Origin: Thermohalobaculum sp039805905
GTDB lineage: Bacteria; Pseudomonadota; Alphaproteobacteria; Rhodobacterales; Rhodobacteraceae
NCBI GenBank assembly: GCA_039805905.1
Contig: JBDIVM010000003.1
Coordinates: 337,311-401,310, forward strand
DNA length: 64,000 bases
Direction: 5' to 3'
Shown: positions 1 through 7,954 of the stretch, in pieces
Layout of the letters: the number at the start of each line of letters is the position of its first letter
How positions within the stretch are numbered: the first letter of the stretch is position 1
The notes under the pieces: generated by a model
Seen by the model: only the letters and a program-made list of their open reading frames with translations
What the model was told of the DNA's origin: nothing
Databases searched by the model: none
Position numbers and translations under genes: made by a program

Positions 1-440
1 TGGAACATGCGCTGCATCCCTGGGTGGCCTTTCTGGTGATGCCGCTTTTCGCCTTTGCGAACGCCGGCCTGCCGCTCGGGGACCTTTCGCTCGCGCAGCT
101 CGCCGAGCCGCTGACCCTCGCGGTGCTGCTGGGACTGTTCGTCGGCAAGCAGGTCGGTGTCTTCGGCGCCGCCTGGGCGGCGATCCGCTTCGGCCTCGCG
201 CGGCCGCCGGAGGCGGCGACGCTGACGCAGCTCTACGGGGTCTCGCTGCTGGCGGGCATCGGCTTCACCATGAGTCTCTTCATCGGAACCTTGGCGTTCG
301 AGGATCCTGCGCGTCAGAACGCCGTACGCCTCGGCGTTCTCGCCGGGTCGCTGCTGTCCGGGGTCTGCGGAGCGATCGTGCTGGGCCTGGTCCGTAGGCC
401 CGCGCTGCACGCGGAGGCAGCACGGGCCGCAGCCGGGTAG
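1..440 (+). CDS. nhaA: Na+/H+ antiporter NhaA, C-terminal part
   Basis: The reading frame is already open at the left edge, so only the last ~145 residues are present. The visible part matches the end of NhaA, the inner-membrane antiporter that exports Na+ in exchange for protons. Family features seen are the FAFANAGLPL stretch, several hydrophobic helices, and GIGFTMSLFIGTLAF just before the last helix. It ends in a basic, alanine-rich cytoplasmic tail. The start and the pH-sensing N-terminal half lie outside the window. The next gene starts 58 bases downstream on the same strand behind an inverted repeat. Confidence 0.93.
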   Translation, partial: EHALHPWVAFLVMPLFAFANAGLPLGDLSLAQLAEPLTLAVLLGLFVGKQVGVFGAAWAAIRFGLARPPEAATLTQLYGVSLLAGIGFTMSLFIGTLAFEDPARQNAVRLGVLAGSLLSGVCGAIVLGLVRRPALHAEAARAAAG

Positions 441-447
441 GCTTTAC

Positions 448-464
448 TGGCATACCAGATGCCA
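448..464. promoter_or_regulatory. Inverted repeat upstream of the isochorismatase-like gene
   Basis: TGGCAT at 448-453 and ATGCCA at 459-464 form a perfect 6-bp dyad with a 5-base centre. The left half includes TGGCATACCA, which resembles operators of FCD-type GntR regulators. It lies 34 bases before the start codon at 499. A role as an operator is inferred; a weak nhaA transcript-end hairpin is the alternative, but no T tract follows. Confidence 0.3.
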
Positions 465-498
465 ATACAGTTCCACCATGCACGTCCGGGAGGCCGCC

Positions 499-1047
499 AT
501 GCTGATCCGCGCCGCTGATTCCTGCCTGATCGTCATCGACATGCAGGAGCGGCTCGTGCCTGCGATGCAGGCGCCCGCCCGCACCATCCGCAATGCGAAG
601 GTCCTGATCACCGCGGCAGAGGCGTTGGGCGTCCCGGTGCTGCTCACCGAGCAGTATCCGCAGGGCCTCGGCGCGACCGTGCCGGAGCTGGCCCGGGCCG
701 CCGCCGCAGCGAAGGCGGAAATCCTGCCGAAGATGCACTTCTCCTGCATGGAGGACACGGGTTTCGCCGCCGCCTTTCGCGCCACCGGACGGAAGCAGGC
801 GGTCATTGCCGGAATGGAGGCGCATATCTGCGTCATGCAGACTGCGGTGAGCCTGATGGAGCAGGGCTACGAGGTGTTCGTCGTCACCGACGCCACCTCC
901 TCGCGCACGCCCGAAAGCGAGAAGGCCTGCCTCGACCGGCTGCAGGCCTGCGGGGCGGGGATCGTGACCACCGAGATGGTGGTCTTCGAATGGCTGGGGC
1001 GCGCAGGAACCCCGGCCTTCAAGGCGCTGCTGCCGCTGATCAAGTAG
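499..1047 (+). CDS. Isochorismatase-family (cysteine) hydrolase
   Basis: A 182-residue protein of the isochorismatase-like cysteine hydrolase family, probably cytosolic. Asp14 (VIDMQERL), the Lys of LPKMHFSC and the Cys of GMEAHICVMQ correspond to the family catalytic D-K-C triad. GMEAHICV is close to the versions found in YcaC/nicotinamidase-like members, and no carrier-protein domain is fused. The substrate cannot be read from sequence. I chose ATG499 over ATG478 because GGGAGG at 488-493 sits just upstream of it. The gene stands alone between nhaA and a convergent GNAT gene. Confidence 0.85.
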   Translation: MLIRAADSCLIVIDMQERLVPAMQAPARTIRNAKVLITAAEALGVPVLLTEQYPQGLGATVPELARAAAAAKAEILPKMHFSCMEDTGFAAAFRATGRKQAVIAGMEAHICVMQTAVSLMEQGYEVFVVTDATSSRTPESEKACLDRLQACGAGIVTTEMVVFEWLGRAGTPAFKALLPLIK

Positions 1048-1061
1048 GAGTTCTGCCGATT

Positions 1062-1871
1062 TCAGGTGCTGCCGGCGAATTCGCCGGTCATCGTGTAGAC
1101 TGGCCTCGGGGTGCTCCGGGTGCGGTCCCATGCAAGGCTCCGGCAGACATAGCCGCGGGCGAAGAGCGCCCGCATCTCCGCAACCTCCGAGGTCCGTATC
1201 GGCGGTTCGGCGGGCGCCCGATCGGCGAGCGTGCCGGAATAATGGGCGAAGTTGAGCAGGCCGTACGGGTCGTACTCGAACCCGCAGAGCACGCTGCCGC
1301 AGCGCAGATAGGTGATGATCGAGCTGAAGTTGTCGGTCAGCATGGTCCCCATCGCGTGGTGAATACCCTTCGCGAGGAGCGCGCCGCGGCGGGCGCGGAT
1401 CATCCGCGCGCCAAGCGCGTGTCCCTTGAACTCAGGGTAGATCAGGGTGCCGAACACCTGCCCGACCGGCTCGCCTTGAGGCAGCAGGCCCGCGAGCGCA
1501 AACGGCTCTGCCGCCGCGGGGAATGGGCCGACATCGCAGAGCGTGTAGCCGACGAGCCGGCCATCCGTGAAGGCACCCATGCTCGCTCCGCCCGGGCTCG
1601 ACAGGATCCGCGCGAAATCGTCGGAGGTCCGTCGGTTCAGCGTGCCGACCGGCAGCGAGTCGAACTCGGCTGCGTAAAGCGCCGATACGGCGTCCACATG
1701 TCCGTGGTGAAGCGGAAGGATGTCGAAGGTCGCCTCCGGGCCCGGAGATGTCGTGGAAGAGGAACAACCGCCAGATGCGACCGGTCGCCTTCGATCGCGA
1801 TCCGTTATTGGGTCAGTCCGGCGAACCGGCAGGTGCCTTCCGGCGGCGGGGCCGTTAACGAACGCGCTCAT
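1062..1871 (-). CDS. GNAT-like acetyltransferase
   Basis: Encodes up to 269 residues on the minus strand. The central part looks like a GNAT fold: a strand with VGQVFGTLIYPEFKGHALG, then an acetyl-CoA-loop-like GARMIRARRG, then TMLTDNFSSIITYLRCG as in the C-terminal helix region. The first ~45 residues are low-complexity and basic, so the true start may lie further in, but no convincing internal ATG with a Shine-Dalgarno (SD) sequence was found. The substrate is unknown. The gene converges with the isochorismatase gene, with 14 bases between their ends. Confidence 0.65.
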   Translation of the reverse strand: MSAFVNGPAAGRHLPVRRTDPITDRDRRRPVASGGCSSSTTSPGPEATFDILPLHHGHVDAVSALYAAEFDSLPVGTLNRRTSDDFARILSSPGGASMGAFTDGRLVGYTLCDVGPFPAAAEPFALAGLLPQGEPVGQVFGTLIYPEFKGHALGARMIRARRGALLAKGIHHAMGTMLTDNFSSIITYLRCGSVLCGFEYDPYGLLNFAHYSGTLADRAPAEPPIRTSEVAEMRALFARGYVCRSLAWDRTRSTPRPVYTMTGEFAGST

Positions 1872-2112
1872 TGCTGCAACTCACGACAACACTGCTGCCC
1901 GGAAACGAGAATACAGGATTTCAGTGAAAGAACCAATTCACGATTGCTGTAAGTCCATGAAGGCTTCAGTCGATGCGCGGCGCTGCAGCAGCTTCATTCG
2001 ACAGTTGCTTGACAGCGTTTCCCCTTGCGTGCCCAGCCGGGCTGCGTCAACATGCTGTGGTGTGGATGGCAAGGGACACAGGAACTGCGTGGCCAACTCC
2101 GCCCTCAGGGAC

Positions 2113-3111
2113 ATGAGAATGCCCGAGGCGCCGGACGAAACCCTCGTCGAGTTCCCCGACAACCGCCTGCTGATCGAGCTCTGCGGCCAGTTTGACCGCA
2201 ACATCGCAGCCTTCGAACAGGGCTTCGGGGTTGTGATCATGCGCCGCGGCAACCGTCTCGCGCTGCACGGGCCGGGCGAGCAGCGCGAACGTGCCGTTGC
2301 AACGCTCGAGGCGCTCTATGGCCGGCTCGAGCAAGGACGCGGCCTCGAACAGGGCGACATCGACGCGGCAATCCGCATGGGCGGCGCGGCCGGCGAGCCT
2401 GCCGAGCCGATGCGGGGCCACCAGTTCGACATGTTCCCCGGCGGGCGGATGGAGATCCGGACCCGGCGCAGGGTGATCGAACCGCGCAGCCAGACCCAGC
2501 GGGCTTACGTCGCGGACCTGTTCCGGCACGAGATGGTGTTCGGCATCGGCCCGGCCGGAACCGGCAAGACCTATCTCGCCGTCGCTGCCGCGGTCAGCAT
2601 GTTCTTGGAGCAGAAGGTCGACCGCATCATCCTCAGCCGTCCTGCGGTCGAGGCGGGCGAGCGGCTGGGCTTCCTGCCGGGTGACGTGAAGGAAAAGGTC
2701 GATCCCTATCTCAGGCCGCTCTACGACGCGCTTGGCGACATGATCCCGGGCAAGCAGCTTGCGCGGCTCATGGAGGAGGGGCAGATCGAGGTCGCCCCGC
2801 TGGCCTTCATGCGTGGGCGGACCCTCGCCAATGCCTTCGTGGTGCTGGACGAGGCGCAGAACTGCACCGAGATGCAGATGAAGATGTTCCTGACCCGAAT
2901 GGGCGAGGGCAGCCGCATGGCGATCACCGGCGATCCGAGCCAGATCGATCTGCCGCGGGGCACCGGATCGGGGCTGGTCGAGGCGCTCCGCGTGCTGGAG
3001 AAGGTCCGGGGTATCGGCTTCGTCCGCTTCACCTCGGCCGATGTGGTGCGACACCCGCTCGTGGCCCGGATCGTCGAGGCCTACGACACTGCGGGGGCCC
3101 GTGCGCGGTGA
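2113..3111 (+). CDS. ybeZ: PhoH/YbeZ-family ATPase
   Basis: A 332-residue PhoH-type P-loop ATPase linked to RNA metabolism. An N-terminal KH-like segment (about residues 20-75) precedes the ATPase core. Walker A GPAGTGKT lies at 146-153 and the Walker B region is AFVVLDEAQN, with ITGDPSQIDLP further on as in the family. The frame is open further upstream, but ATG2113 follows AGGG at 2107-2110 and gives the usual family length. The next gene overlaps its stop by 4 bp (GTGA). The order ybeZ-ybeY-corC-lnt matches E. coli, where these act in rRNA maturation and envelope upkeep. The usual upstream neighbour miaB is absent here. Confidence 0.93.
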   Translation: MRMPEAPDETLVEFPDNRLLIELCGQFDRNIAAFEQGFGVVIMRRGNRLALHGPGEQRERAVATLEALYGRLEQGRGLEQGDIDAAIRMGGAAGEPAEPMRGHQFDMFPGGRMEIRTRRRVIEPRSQTQRAYVADLFRHEMVFGIGPAGTGKTYLAVAAAVSMFLEQKVDRIILSRPAVEAGERLGFLPGDVKEKVDPYLRPLYDALGDMIPGKQLARLMEEGQIEVAPLAFMRGRTLANAFVVLDEAQNCTEMQMKMFLTRMGEGSRMAITGDPSQIDLPRGTGSGLVEALRVLEKVRGIGFVRFTSADVVRHPLVARIVEAYDTAGARAR

Positions 3112-3641
3112 GCCGGACCGGGCTGATCGACCTCGTGACCGAGGAGCCGGAATGGCAACGGGCGCTGCCGGAGCTGGAAGAGACGGCAGAGCTGGCGGCA
3201 CGGCTGGCGCTGGAGGCGGCTGGCCTGCGGGCGGAGGGCTGGGAGGTGGCCGTGCTCGCATGCTCTGACGCCAGGATTGCCGAGCTGAACCGCGAGTTCC
3301 GCGGCACGGCGGGGCCGACCAACGTCCTGTCCTGGCCGGCCCTCGAGCTGGCCGCGGACCGGCCCGGAGGGTTGCCGAAGTCGCCGCTACCTGTGGCAAA
3401 GGGTCCGCGCCGGCCGCTCGGCGACGTGGCAATTGCGCTGCAGACGTCACGGCGCGAGGCTGCGGAGGGATCAATTCCCTTGAAAGATCACGTCGCCCAC
3501 CTGATCTTACACGCATGTCTGCACCTGCTGGGTTTCGACCATGGAACTGGAGCGGATGCGGATCTCATGGAGGGGATCGAGACGCGGGCGCTGGCGCGCA
3601 TCGGGGTCGCCGATCCCCATTCTGGCGGGGGCGGGACATAA
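3108..3641 (+). CDS. ybeY: Endoribonuclease YbeY (rRNA maturation)
   Basis: A 177-residue zinc-dependent endoribonuclease acting in 16S rRNA 3'-end maturation and ribosome quality control. The metal-binding signature HACLHLLGFDH is at residues 135-145, with His135, His139 and His145 as ligands. The GTG start overlaps the ybeZ stop by 4 bp, so the two are probably translationally coupled. The C-terminus (DPHSGGGGT) is a short glycine-rich tail. The middle carries a slightly longer loop than in E. coli (PGGLPKSPLPVAKGPRRPLG), as is common in alphaproteobacteria. Confidence 0.95.
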   Translation: MSRTGLIDLVTEEPEWQRALPELEETAELAARLALEAAGLRAEGWEVAVLACSDARIAELNREFRGTAGPTNVLSWPALELAADRPGGLPKSPLPVAKGPRRPLGDVAIALQTSRREAAEGSIPLKDHVAHLILHACLHLLGFDHGTGADADLMEGIETRALARIGVADPHSGGGGT

Positions 3642-3661
3642 CCGCGCCCGGAACGGAAGCG

Positions 3662-4624
3662 ATGGACGAAGGACCGAGCAGGCCCTCGGCAGAGGGACAG
3701 AGAAGTTTGAAAGCCGACGCCGAGGACGGAGAAAGTCCCGCGCAGCGTTCGTTCCTGACCCGGCTTTTCCGGCGCGCCCAGAGCGCGATCTCTGCCAGCG
3801 CCGCGACCGACGCGAGGCTGCGCGAGCAACTCGGGCAGGGGGTGCGGGGCGCCACTCCGGCCGAGCGGCTGATGATCGCGAACATCCTGAGGCTGCGGGA
3901 GCAGCGGGTGAGCGACGTGATGACGCCGCGGGCCGATATCGTGGCCGTGGCCGAGGATGCCACCCTGCCCGAGGTGATGGCCGCCTTCGAGGCGGGCCAG
4001 CTCTCGCGCCTGCCGGTCTACCGCGAGACGCTGGACGATCCGATCGGCTTCGTCCATCTCAAGGACATCGCGCTGACCTACGGCGTCGGCTCCGGCGCGC
4101 CCGAGCGGGAGTTCCGGCTCGGCAACCACATCCGCAAGGCGCTGTTCGTGCCTCCCTCGATGCGCATTGCGGCGCTGATGCAGCGGATGCAGGCGGCGCG
4201 CGTCCACATGGCGCTGGTGATCGACGAGTTCGGCGGTGTCGATGGTCTCGTAACCATCGAGGACCTGGTCGAGCAGATCGTCGGCGACATCGAGGACGAG
4301 CACGATTCCGAGGACGGCGCGCAGTGGACCGAGGAGGCGCCGGGGATCTACATGATCAACGCGCGCGCCGACATCCGCGAATTCGAGGAGGCCGAGGGCA
4401 TGCATCTGCTGCCGTCGGATTGGGAGGAAGACGTCGATACCTTCGGCGGGCTGGTGTTCATGCTGACCGGGCGGGTGCCGAATCGTGGCGAGATCATCGC
4501 CCATCCCGACGGGCACGAGTTCGAGGTCACCGACGCCGATCCGCGCCGCATCAAGCGGCTGCGCCTGACCCGCCAGGGGGCCGGGCAGGGGGCCGGCGCC
4601 AGCACCCGCGAGGCGGCCGAGTAG
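3662..4624 (+). CDS. corC: CorC/YbeX-type CBS-domain protein (hemolysin family)
   Basis: A 320-residue soluble CorC/HlyC-type protein. Tandem CBS domains cover roughly residues 75-205, starting at MTPRADIVAV and including LSRLPVYRETLDDPIGFVH. A CorC_HlyC domain (about 225-305) follows IEDLVEQIVGDIEDEHD. It has no membrane DUF21 part, as in E. coli YbeX. The family is linked to Mg2+/Co2+ homeostasis and, through this gene cluster, to ribosome metabolism. ATG3662 was chosen because GGAAG lies 4-8 bases before it. It is 20 bases downstream of ybeY and 46 bases before lnt. Confidence 0.9.
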   Translation: MDEGPSRPSAEGQRSLKADAEDGESPAQRSFLTRLFRRAQSAISASAATDARLREQLGQGVRGATPAERLMIANILRLREQRVSDVMTPRADIVAVAEDATLPEVMAAFEAGQLSRLPVYRETLDDPIGFVHLKDIALTYGVGSGAPEREFRLGNHIRKALFVPPSMRIAALMQRMQAARVHMALVIDEFGGVDGLVTIEDLVEQIVGDIEDEHDSEDGAQWTEEAPGIYMINARADIREFEEAEGMHLLPSDWEEDVDTFGGLVFMLTGRVPNRGEIIAHPDGHEFEVTDADPRRIKRLRLTRQGAGQGAGASTREAAE

Positions 4625-4670
4625 CGCCGGGCGCCGGCGGTCCCGGCCAGTTCCTCACCGGGGAATAGCG

Positions 4671-6251
4671 ATGCAGCAGGACATTCAGGGCGTTGCGACA
4701 GCAGCCGGATCCGGCGGGTGGCCTGTCGCGCGGCTCGCCGCCCGCAGCGGATGGACGCGACTTGGGGTTGCACTGCTGGCGGGGTCCGCGATGACGCTCG
4801 GCCAGGCGCCGGTCTCGCAGCCCTGGGCGCTGTTCCTGGCGCTTCCCGTTCTGGTCTGGCTGGTAGACGCCGCACCCGGGCCAGGGGCGGCGGCGCTGGC
4901 GGGCTGGGGCGCGGGCTTCGGCTACTTCGTGACCGGCCTCTACTGGATCGGCCATGCCTTTCTGGTAGACCCGGACCGCTTCGCCTGGATGATGCCCTTC
5001 GCGGTCACCCTGCTGCCGGCCTTCCTCGGCCTGTTCTGGGCTGCCGCCTTCGCGCTGGCCCGGCGCATCTGGCCTGCCGGCCGGTGGTGGCGGTCGGCAG
5101 CCCTGGCGGTGACGCTGAGCCTCGTCGAATATGCCCGCGGCCATGTGCTGACCGGCTTCCCCTGGGGGTTGCCGGGCTATGTCTGGTCCGAGACTCCGGT
5201 GATGCAGGCGGCCGCCTGGGCTGGTCCCTTCGGCATCACCCTGCTGACGCTTCTTCTGGTACCGATGGCTGGCGTCGCCGCGGCGGAGCGGCGGCTCGTG
5301 CCGGCGCTGGCGTCCATTGCCTGTCTTGCCGGCCTCTGGCTGGCCGGCGCGGCCGCACTCGGCCGGGACGGCGCGACGCCCGAGGGCCCGGTGATCCGCG
5401 TGGTGCAGCCGAACGCGGAGCAGAAGCTGAAATGGCAGCCGGAGCATGCGCGCGCCTTCTACGCGCGCCTTCTCGAGAATACTTCGGCACCGCCCGACCC
5501 CGGGCTCGGCGCCCCGGCGGCGGTCATCTGGCCAGAGACGGCGGTCGCCTTCCTGCCCGCCTACAGGCCCGAGCGCCGCGCCGAGATCTCTGCCGCCGCA
5601 AATGGAGCCACGGTCTTGCTCGGGGCACTCCATGCAGAGATCAGGGATGGCGAGGAGGTCTGGTTCAACGCGCTCGCCGCGATCCTGCCCGATGCGAGCC
5701 TCGGGCCGCGCTACGACAAGCATCATCTGGTGCCCTTCGGCGAGTATCTGCCCTATTCCACGGTCCTCGGCGCGATCGGGTTCCGCCGGTTGGTGCAGCA
5801 GGGCGGGTTCGCCGCGGGCCCGCCCCCGCGTCTGATGCAGGTACCGGGGCTTCCGTCCTTCTCGGCGCTGGTCTGCTACGAGATGATCTTTCCGGGCGAG
5901 GTGGTGCCGCCGGGGCCGCGCCCGGCCTGGATCCTGCAGGTCACCAATGACGGCTGGTTCGGCTCCTATGGCGGGCCGCAGCAGCATCTGGCGCAGGCGC
6001 GGATCCGGGCGATCGAGCAGGGGCTCCCGGTGGTGCGCGCTGCGAACACGGGCATCTCGGCCGTGATCGATGCCCGCGGCCGCGTGCTGCAGAGCCTGCC
6101 TCTGCACACGGCCGGGCGGATCGACAGCCGGATCCCCGCCGCCCTGCCGCCGACCCTCTATGCGCGGACCGGCGACGTGCCGGCGCTGGTGGCCCTGCTG
6201 GGTGGCCTGTTTCTGCTGACCCGGCGACGGCGCGACACGGAGGCCGGTTGA
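4671..6251 (+). CDS. lnt: Apolipoprotein N-acyltransferase Lnt
   Basis: A 526-residue inner-membrane enzyme that adds the third acyl chain to the N-terminal cysteine of lipoproteins. The first ~230 residues hold about seven hydrophobic helices, followed by a periplasmic nitrilase domain. The nitrilase triad is visible: Glu289 in WPETA, Lys350 in YDKHHLVPFGEYLPY and Cys402 in ALVCYEMIFP. A last hydrophobic helix (LVALLGGLFLLT) is followed by a basic tail. It is the fourth gene of the ybeZ-ybeY-corC-lnt cluster. Several lipoproteins in this window (7586, 60364, 63889) would be its substrates. Confidence 0.96.
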   Translation: MQQDIQGVATAAGSGGWPVARLAARSGWTRLGVALLAGSAMTLGQAPVSQPWALFLALPVLVWLVDAAPGPGAAALAGWGAGFGYFVTGLYWIGHAFLVDPDRFAWMMPFAVTLLPAFLGLFWAAAFALARRIWPAGRWWRSAALAVTLSLVEYARGHVLTGFPWGLPGYVWSETPVMQAAAWAGPFGITLLTLLLVPMAGVAAAERRLVPALASIACLAGLWLAGAAALGRDGATPEGPVIRVVQPNAEQKLKWQPEHARAFYARLLENTSAPPDPGLGAPAAVIWPETAVAFLPAYRPERRAEISAAANGATVLLGALHAEIRDGEEVWFNALAAILPDASLGPRYDKHHLVPFGEYLPYSTVLGAIGFRRLVQQGGFAAGPPPRLMQVPGLPSFSALVCYEMIFPGEVVPPGPRPAWILQVTNDGWFGSYGGPQQHLAQARIRAIEQGLPVVRAANTGISAVIDARGRVLQSLPLHTAGRIDSRIPAALPPTLYARTGDVPALVALLGGLFLLTRRRRDTEAG

Positions 6252-6283
6252 CCCGGAACCGGCCCCGTGTCAAAGGAACGCGT

Positions 6284-6328
6284 CCGGTGCCCGCCCCTGC
6301 GGGCGCTCCGGCAAGGTGTTGCAGGGAG
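6284..6328 (+). promoter_or_regulatory. Structured metK leader
   Basis: The 87-base lnt-metK gap contains a hairpin with GCCCGC (6289-6294) and GCGGGC (6299-6304) around a CCCT loop, extended by CCGG (6284-6287) pairing with CCGG (6308-6311). CTCC at 6306-6309 is complementary to the GGAG of the metK SD region at 6325-6328, so alternative folds could hide the ribosome site. No T tract follows, which argues against a simple lnt terminator. A role in metK control is inferred; I could not match it to a known SAM riboswitch class. Confidence 0.35.
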
Positions 6329-6338
6329 TGGCAGATAG

Positions 6339-7514
6339 ATGGCCCGAGAGAACTACCTTTTCACCTCCGAGTCGGTCTCCGAGGGCCATCCGGACAAGGT
6401 CTGCGACCAGATTTCCGACACCATCGTCGACCTGATCCTCGGCCGCGAGCCTGAGGCCCGCGTCGCGGTGGAGACCGCGGCCACCACCAACCGGGTGGTA
6501 CTGATGGGCGAGATCAAGGTCTCCGAGGCCAACGCCCCGCGCCCCGAGGAGATGTGCGCCGCCGCGCGCGAGACGATCCGCGAGATCGGCTACATGCAGA
6601 AGGGCTTCCACTTCCAGACCGCCGAGATCGACTGCTTCGTCCACGAGCAGTCGGCCGACATCGACCGGGGCGTCAGCGCAGCCGAGAACAAGGACGAGGG
6701 CGCCGGCGACCAGGGTATCATGTTCGGCTATGCCTGCGACGAGACGCCCGAGCTGATGCCGGCTCCGATCCAGTACGCCCACCGCATCCTGCGGCTGATG
6801 GCCGAGGCCCGCCACGCCGGCCAGGCGCCGCTGCTGGGTCCGGACGCCAAGAGCCAGGTCACCGTCGAGTACCGCGACGGCAAGCCGGCCCGCGCGCACA
6901 CCATCGTCGTCTCGACCCAGCACACCGACCCGAACATGGAATCGGCCGATGTGCGCAAGGTGATCGAGCCCTTCGTGTTTGCGGCGCTGCCCGAGGGCTT
7001 CGTCGATGCCGGCACGGTCTGGCACGTCAATCCTACAGGGCGCTTCGTGATCGGTGGGCCGGACGGCGACGCCGGGCTTACGGGGCGGAAGATCATCGTC
7101 GACACCTATGGCGGCGCGGCGCCCCATGGCGGTGGCGCCTTCTCCGGCAAGGACCCGACCAAGGTCGACCGCTCGGCGGCCTATGCCGCCCGGCACCTGG
7201 CGAAGAACGTGGTCGCGGCGGGGCTGGCGCGGCGCTGCTGCATCCAGCTCGCCTATGCGATCGGCGTCGCCGAACCGCTGTCGATCTACGTCGACAGCTA
7301 CGGCACCGGCGAGGTCGCGGACGAGGCGATCGAGAAGGCGATCCGCGAAACGGTCAGCCTGACCCCGCGCGGCATCCGCACCCGGCTCGGCCTCAACCGG
7401 CCGATTTACCGGCGGACTGCCGCCTACGGCCATTTCGGCCGCGAGCCCGATGCGGATGGCGGCTTCTCGTGGGAGAAGCTTGACCTCGTGGACACGCTCA
7501 GGGCCGCGCTCTGA
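6339..7514 (+). CDS. metK: S-adenosylmethionine synthetase
   Basis: A 391-residue MetK that makes S-adenosylmethionine from methionine and ATP. It is full length and opens with the family signature FTSESVSEGHPDKVCDQIS. The ATP-binding motif GAGDQGIMFGYA and the phosphate-binding GGGAFSGKDPTKVDRSAAY are both present. GGGAG at 6324-6328 precedes ATG6339. It follows lnt by 87 bases of structured leader and is probably transcribed separately from the gene after it. The product feeds the methyltransferases encoded nearby, such as TrmB. Confidence 0.97.
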   Translation: MARENYLFTSESVSEGHPDKVCDQISDTIVDLILGREPEARVAVETAATTNRVVLMGEIKVSEANAPRPEEMCAAARETIREIGYMQKGFHFQTAEIDCFVHEQSADIDRGVSAAENKDEGAGDQGIMFGYACDETPELMPAPIQYAHRILRLMAEARHAGQAPLLGPDAKSQVTVEYRDGKPARAHTIVVSTQHTDPNMESADVRKVIEPFVFAALPEGFVDAGTVWHVNPTGRFVIGGPDGDAGLTGRKIIVDTYGGAAPHGGGAFSGKDPTKVDRSAAYAARHLAKNVVAAGLARRCCIQLAYAIGVAEPLSIYVDSYGTGEVADEAIEKAIRETVSLTPRGIRTRLGLNRPIYRRTAAYGHFGREPDADGGFSWEKLDLVDTLRAAL

Positions 7515-7552
7515 GGCAATGACCGTTTCGTGCCTGCGGGCGCGTGTGATAG

Positions 7553-7576
7553 CCTGACTCATTGCATGAGATCAGG
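7553..7576 (+). promoter_or_regulatory. Hairpin overlapping the SD of the small lipoprotein gene
   Basis: CCTGA (7553-7557) pairs with TCAGG (7572-7576) and CTCAT (7558-7562) with ATGAG (7566-7570), around a TGC loop and one bulged A. The 3' arm takes in the first bases of the SD AGGAGGT (7574-7580) of the gene at 7586. Folding would partly block ribosome access. The pairing is read directly from the sequence; a regulatory role is inferred. Confidence 0.4.
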
Positions 7577-7585
7577 AGGTCGGAC

Positions 7586-7936
7586 ATGAACCGGCTGGCA
7601 GGGGTATCTCTTGCGTTGCTCGCTTCCGGATGTGCGCAGTTTCAGTCGGACAGTGACAACTATCTGTTGTACGGAACATCGAATGTTTCGGCGTCAGACG
7701 CCGTCGGCGCAGCGAACCAGGCGATCCGAACCGCCGCAGGCTTCGGGTGCAAGCCCATCAGTGTTGGTGGCGGGACTGGCCTCGCCGGCACGCCGCCGGG
7801 CGTGGAGACCGTGGGGGAGGGCGTATTCATCGCGGTCACCCAGATTCCGCGGGAATACGACGTGTATGTCATCGTCGAGTGCCCGGAAGGAACCCCGGAA
7901 CTGCTGCCGGCGACCGGCGGTGCGGTCTCGCCGTAG
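7586..7936 (+). CDS. Small putative lipoprotein
   Basis: A 116-residue protein I do not recognise. The N-terminus is a short basic region, a hydrophobic stretch and LALLASGC, which fits a type II signal peptide with acylated Cys16. The mature part (about 100 residues) has no obvious repeats; it contains ASDAVGAANQAIRTAAGFGC and GVFIAVTQIPREYDVYVIVEC, giving two further cysteines. ATG7586 was chosen over ATG7562 because AGGAGGT (7574-7580) sits 5 bases before it. The SD lies in a hairpin. It is 18 bases upstream of trmB on the same strand. Confidence 0.75.
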   Translation: MNRLAGVSLALLASGCAQFQSDSDNYLLYGTSNVSASDAVGAANQAIRTAAGFGCKPISVGGGTGLAGTPPGVETVGEGVFIAVTQIPREYDVYVIVECPEGTPELLPATGGAVSP

Positions 7937-7954
7937 GGCAGCGGCTGCGCAGTC

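Noticed and set aside
1872..2112. A TTGACA at about 2008 as the ybeZ promoter.
   Set aside because: No acceptable -10 box lies 16-18 bases after it, so the promoter is not called.
6252..6338. A known SAM riboswitch before metK.
   Set aside because: I could not line up the leader with the SAM-II or SAM/SAH consensus as I recall them; only a hairpin with an anti-SD is claimed.
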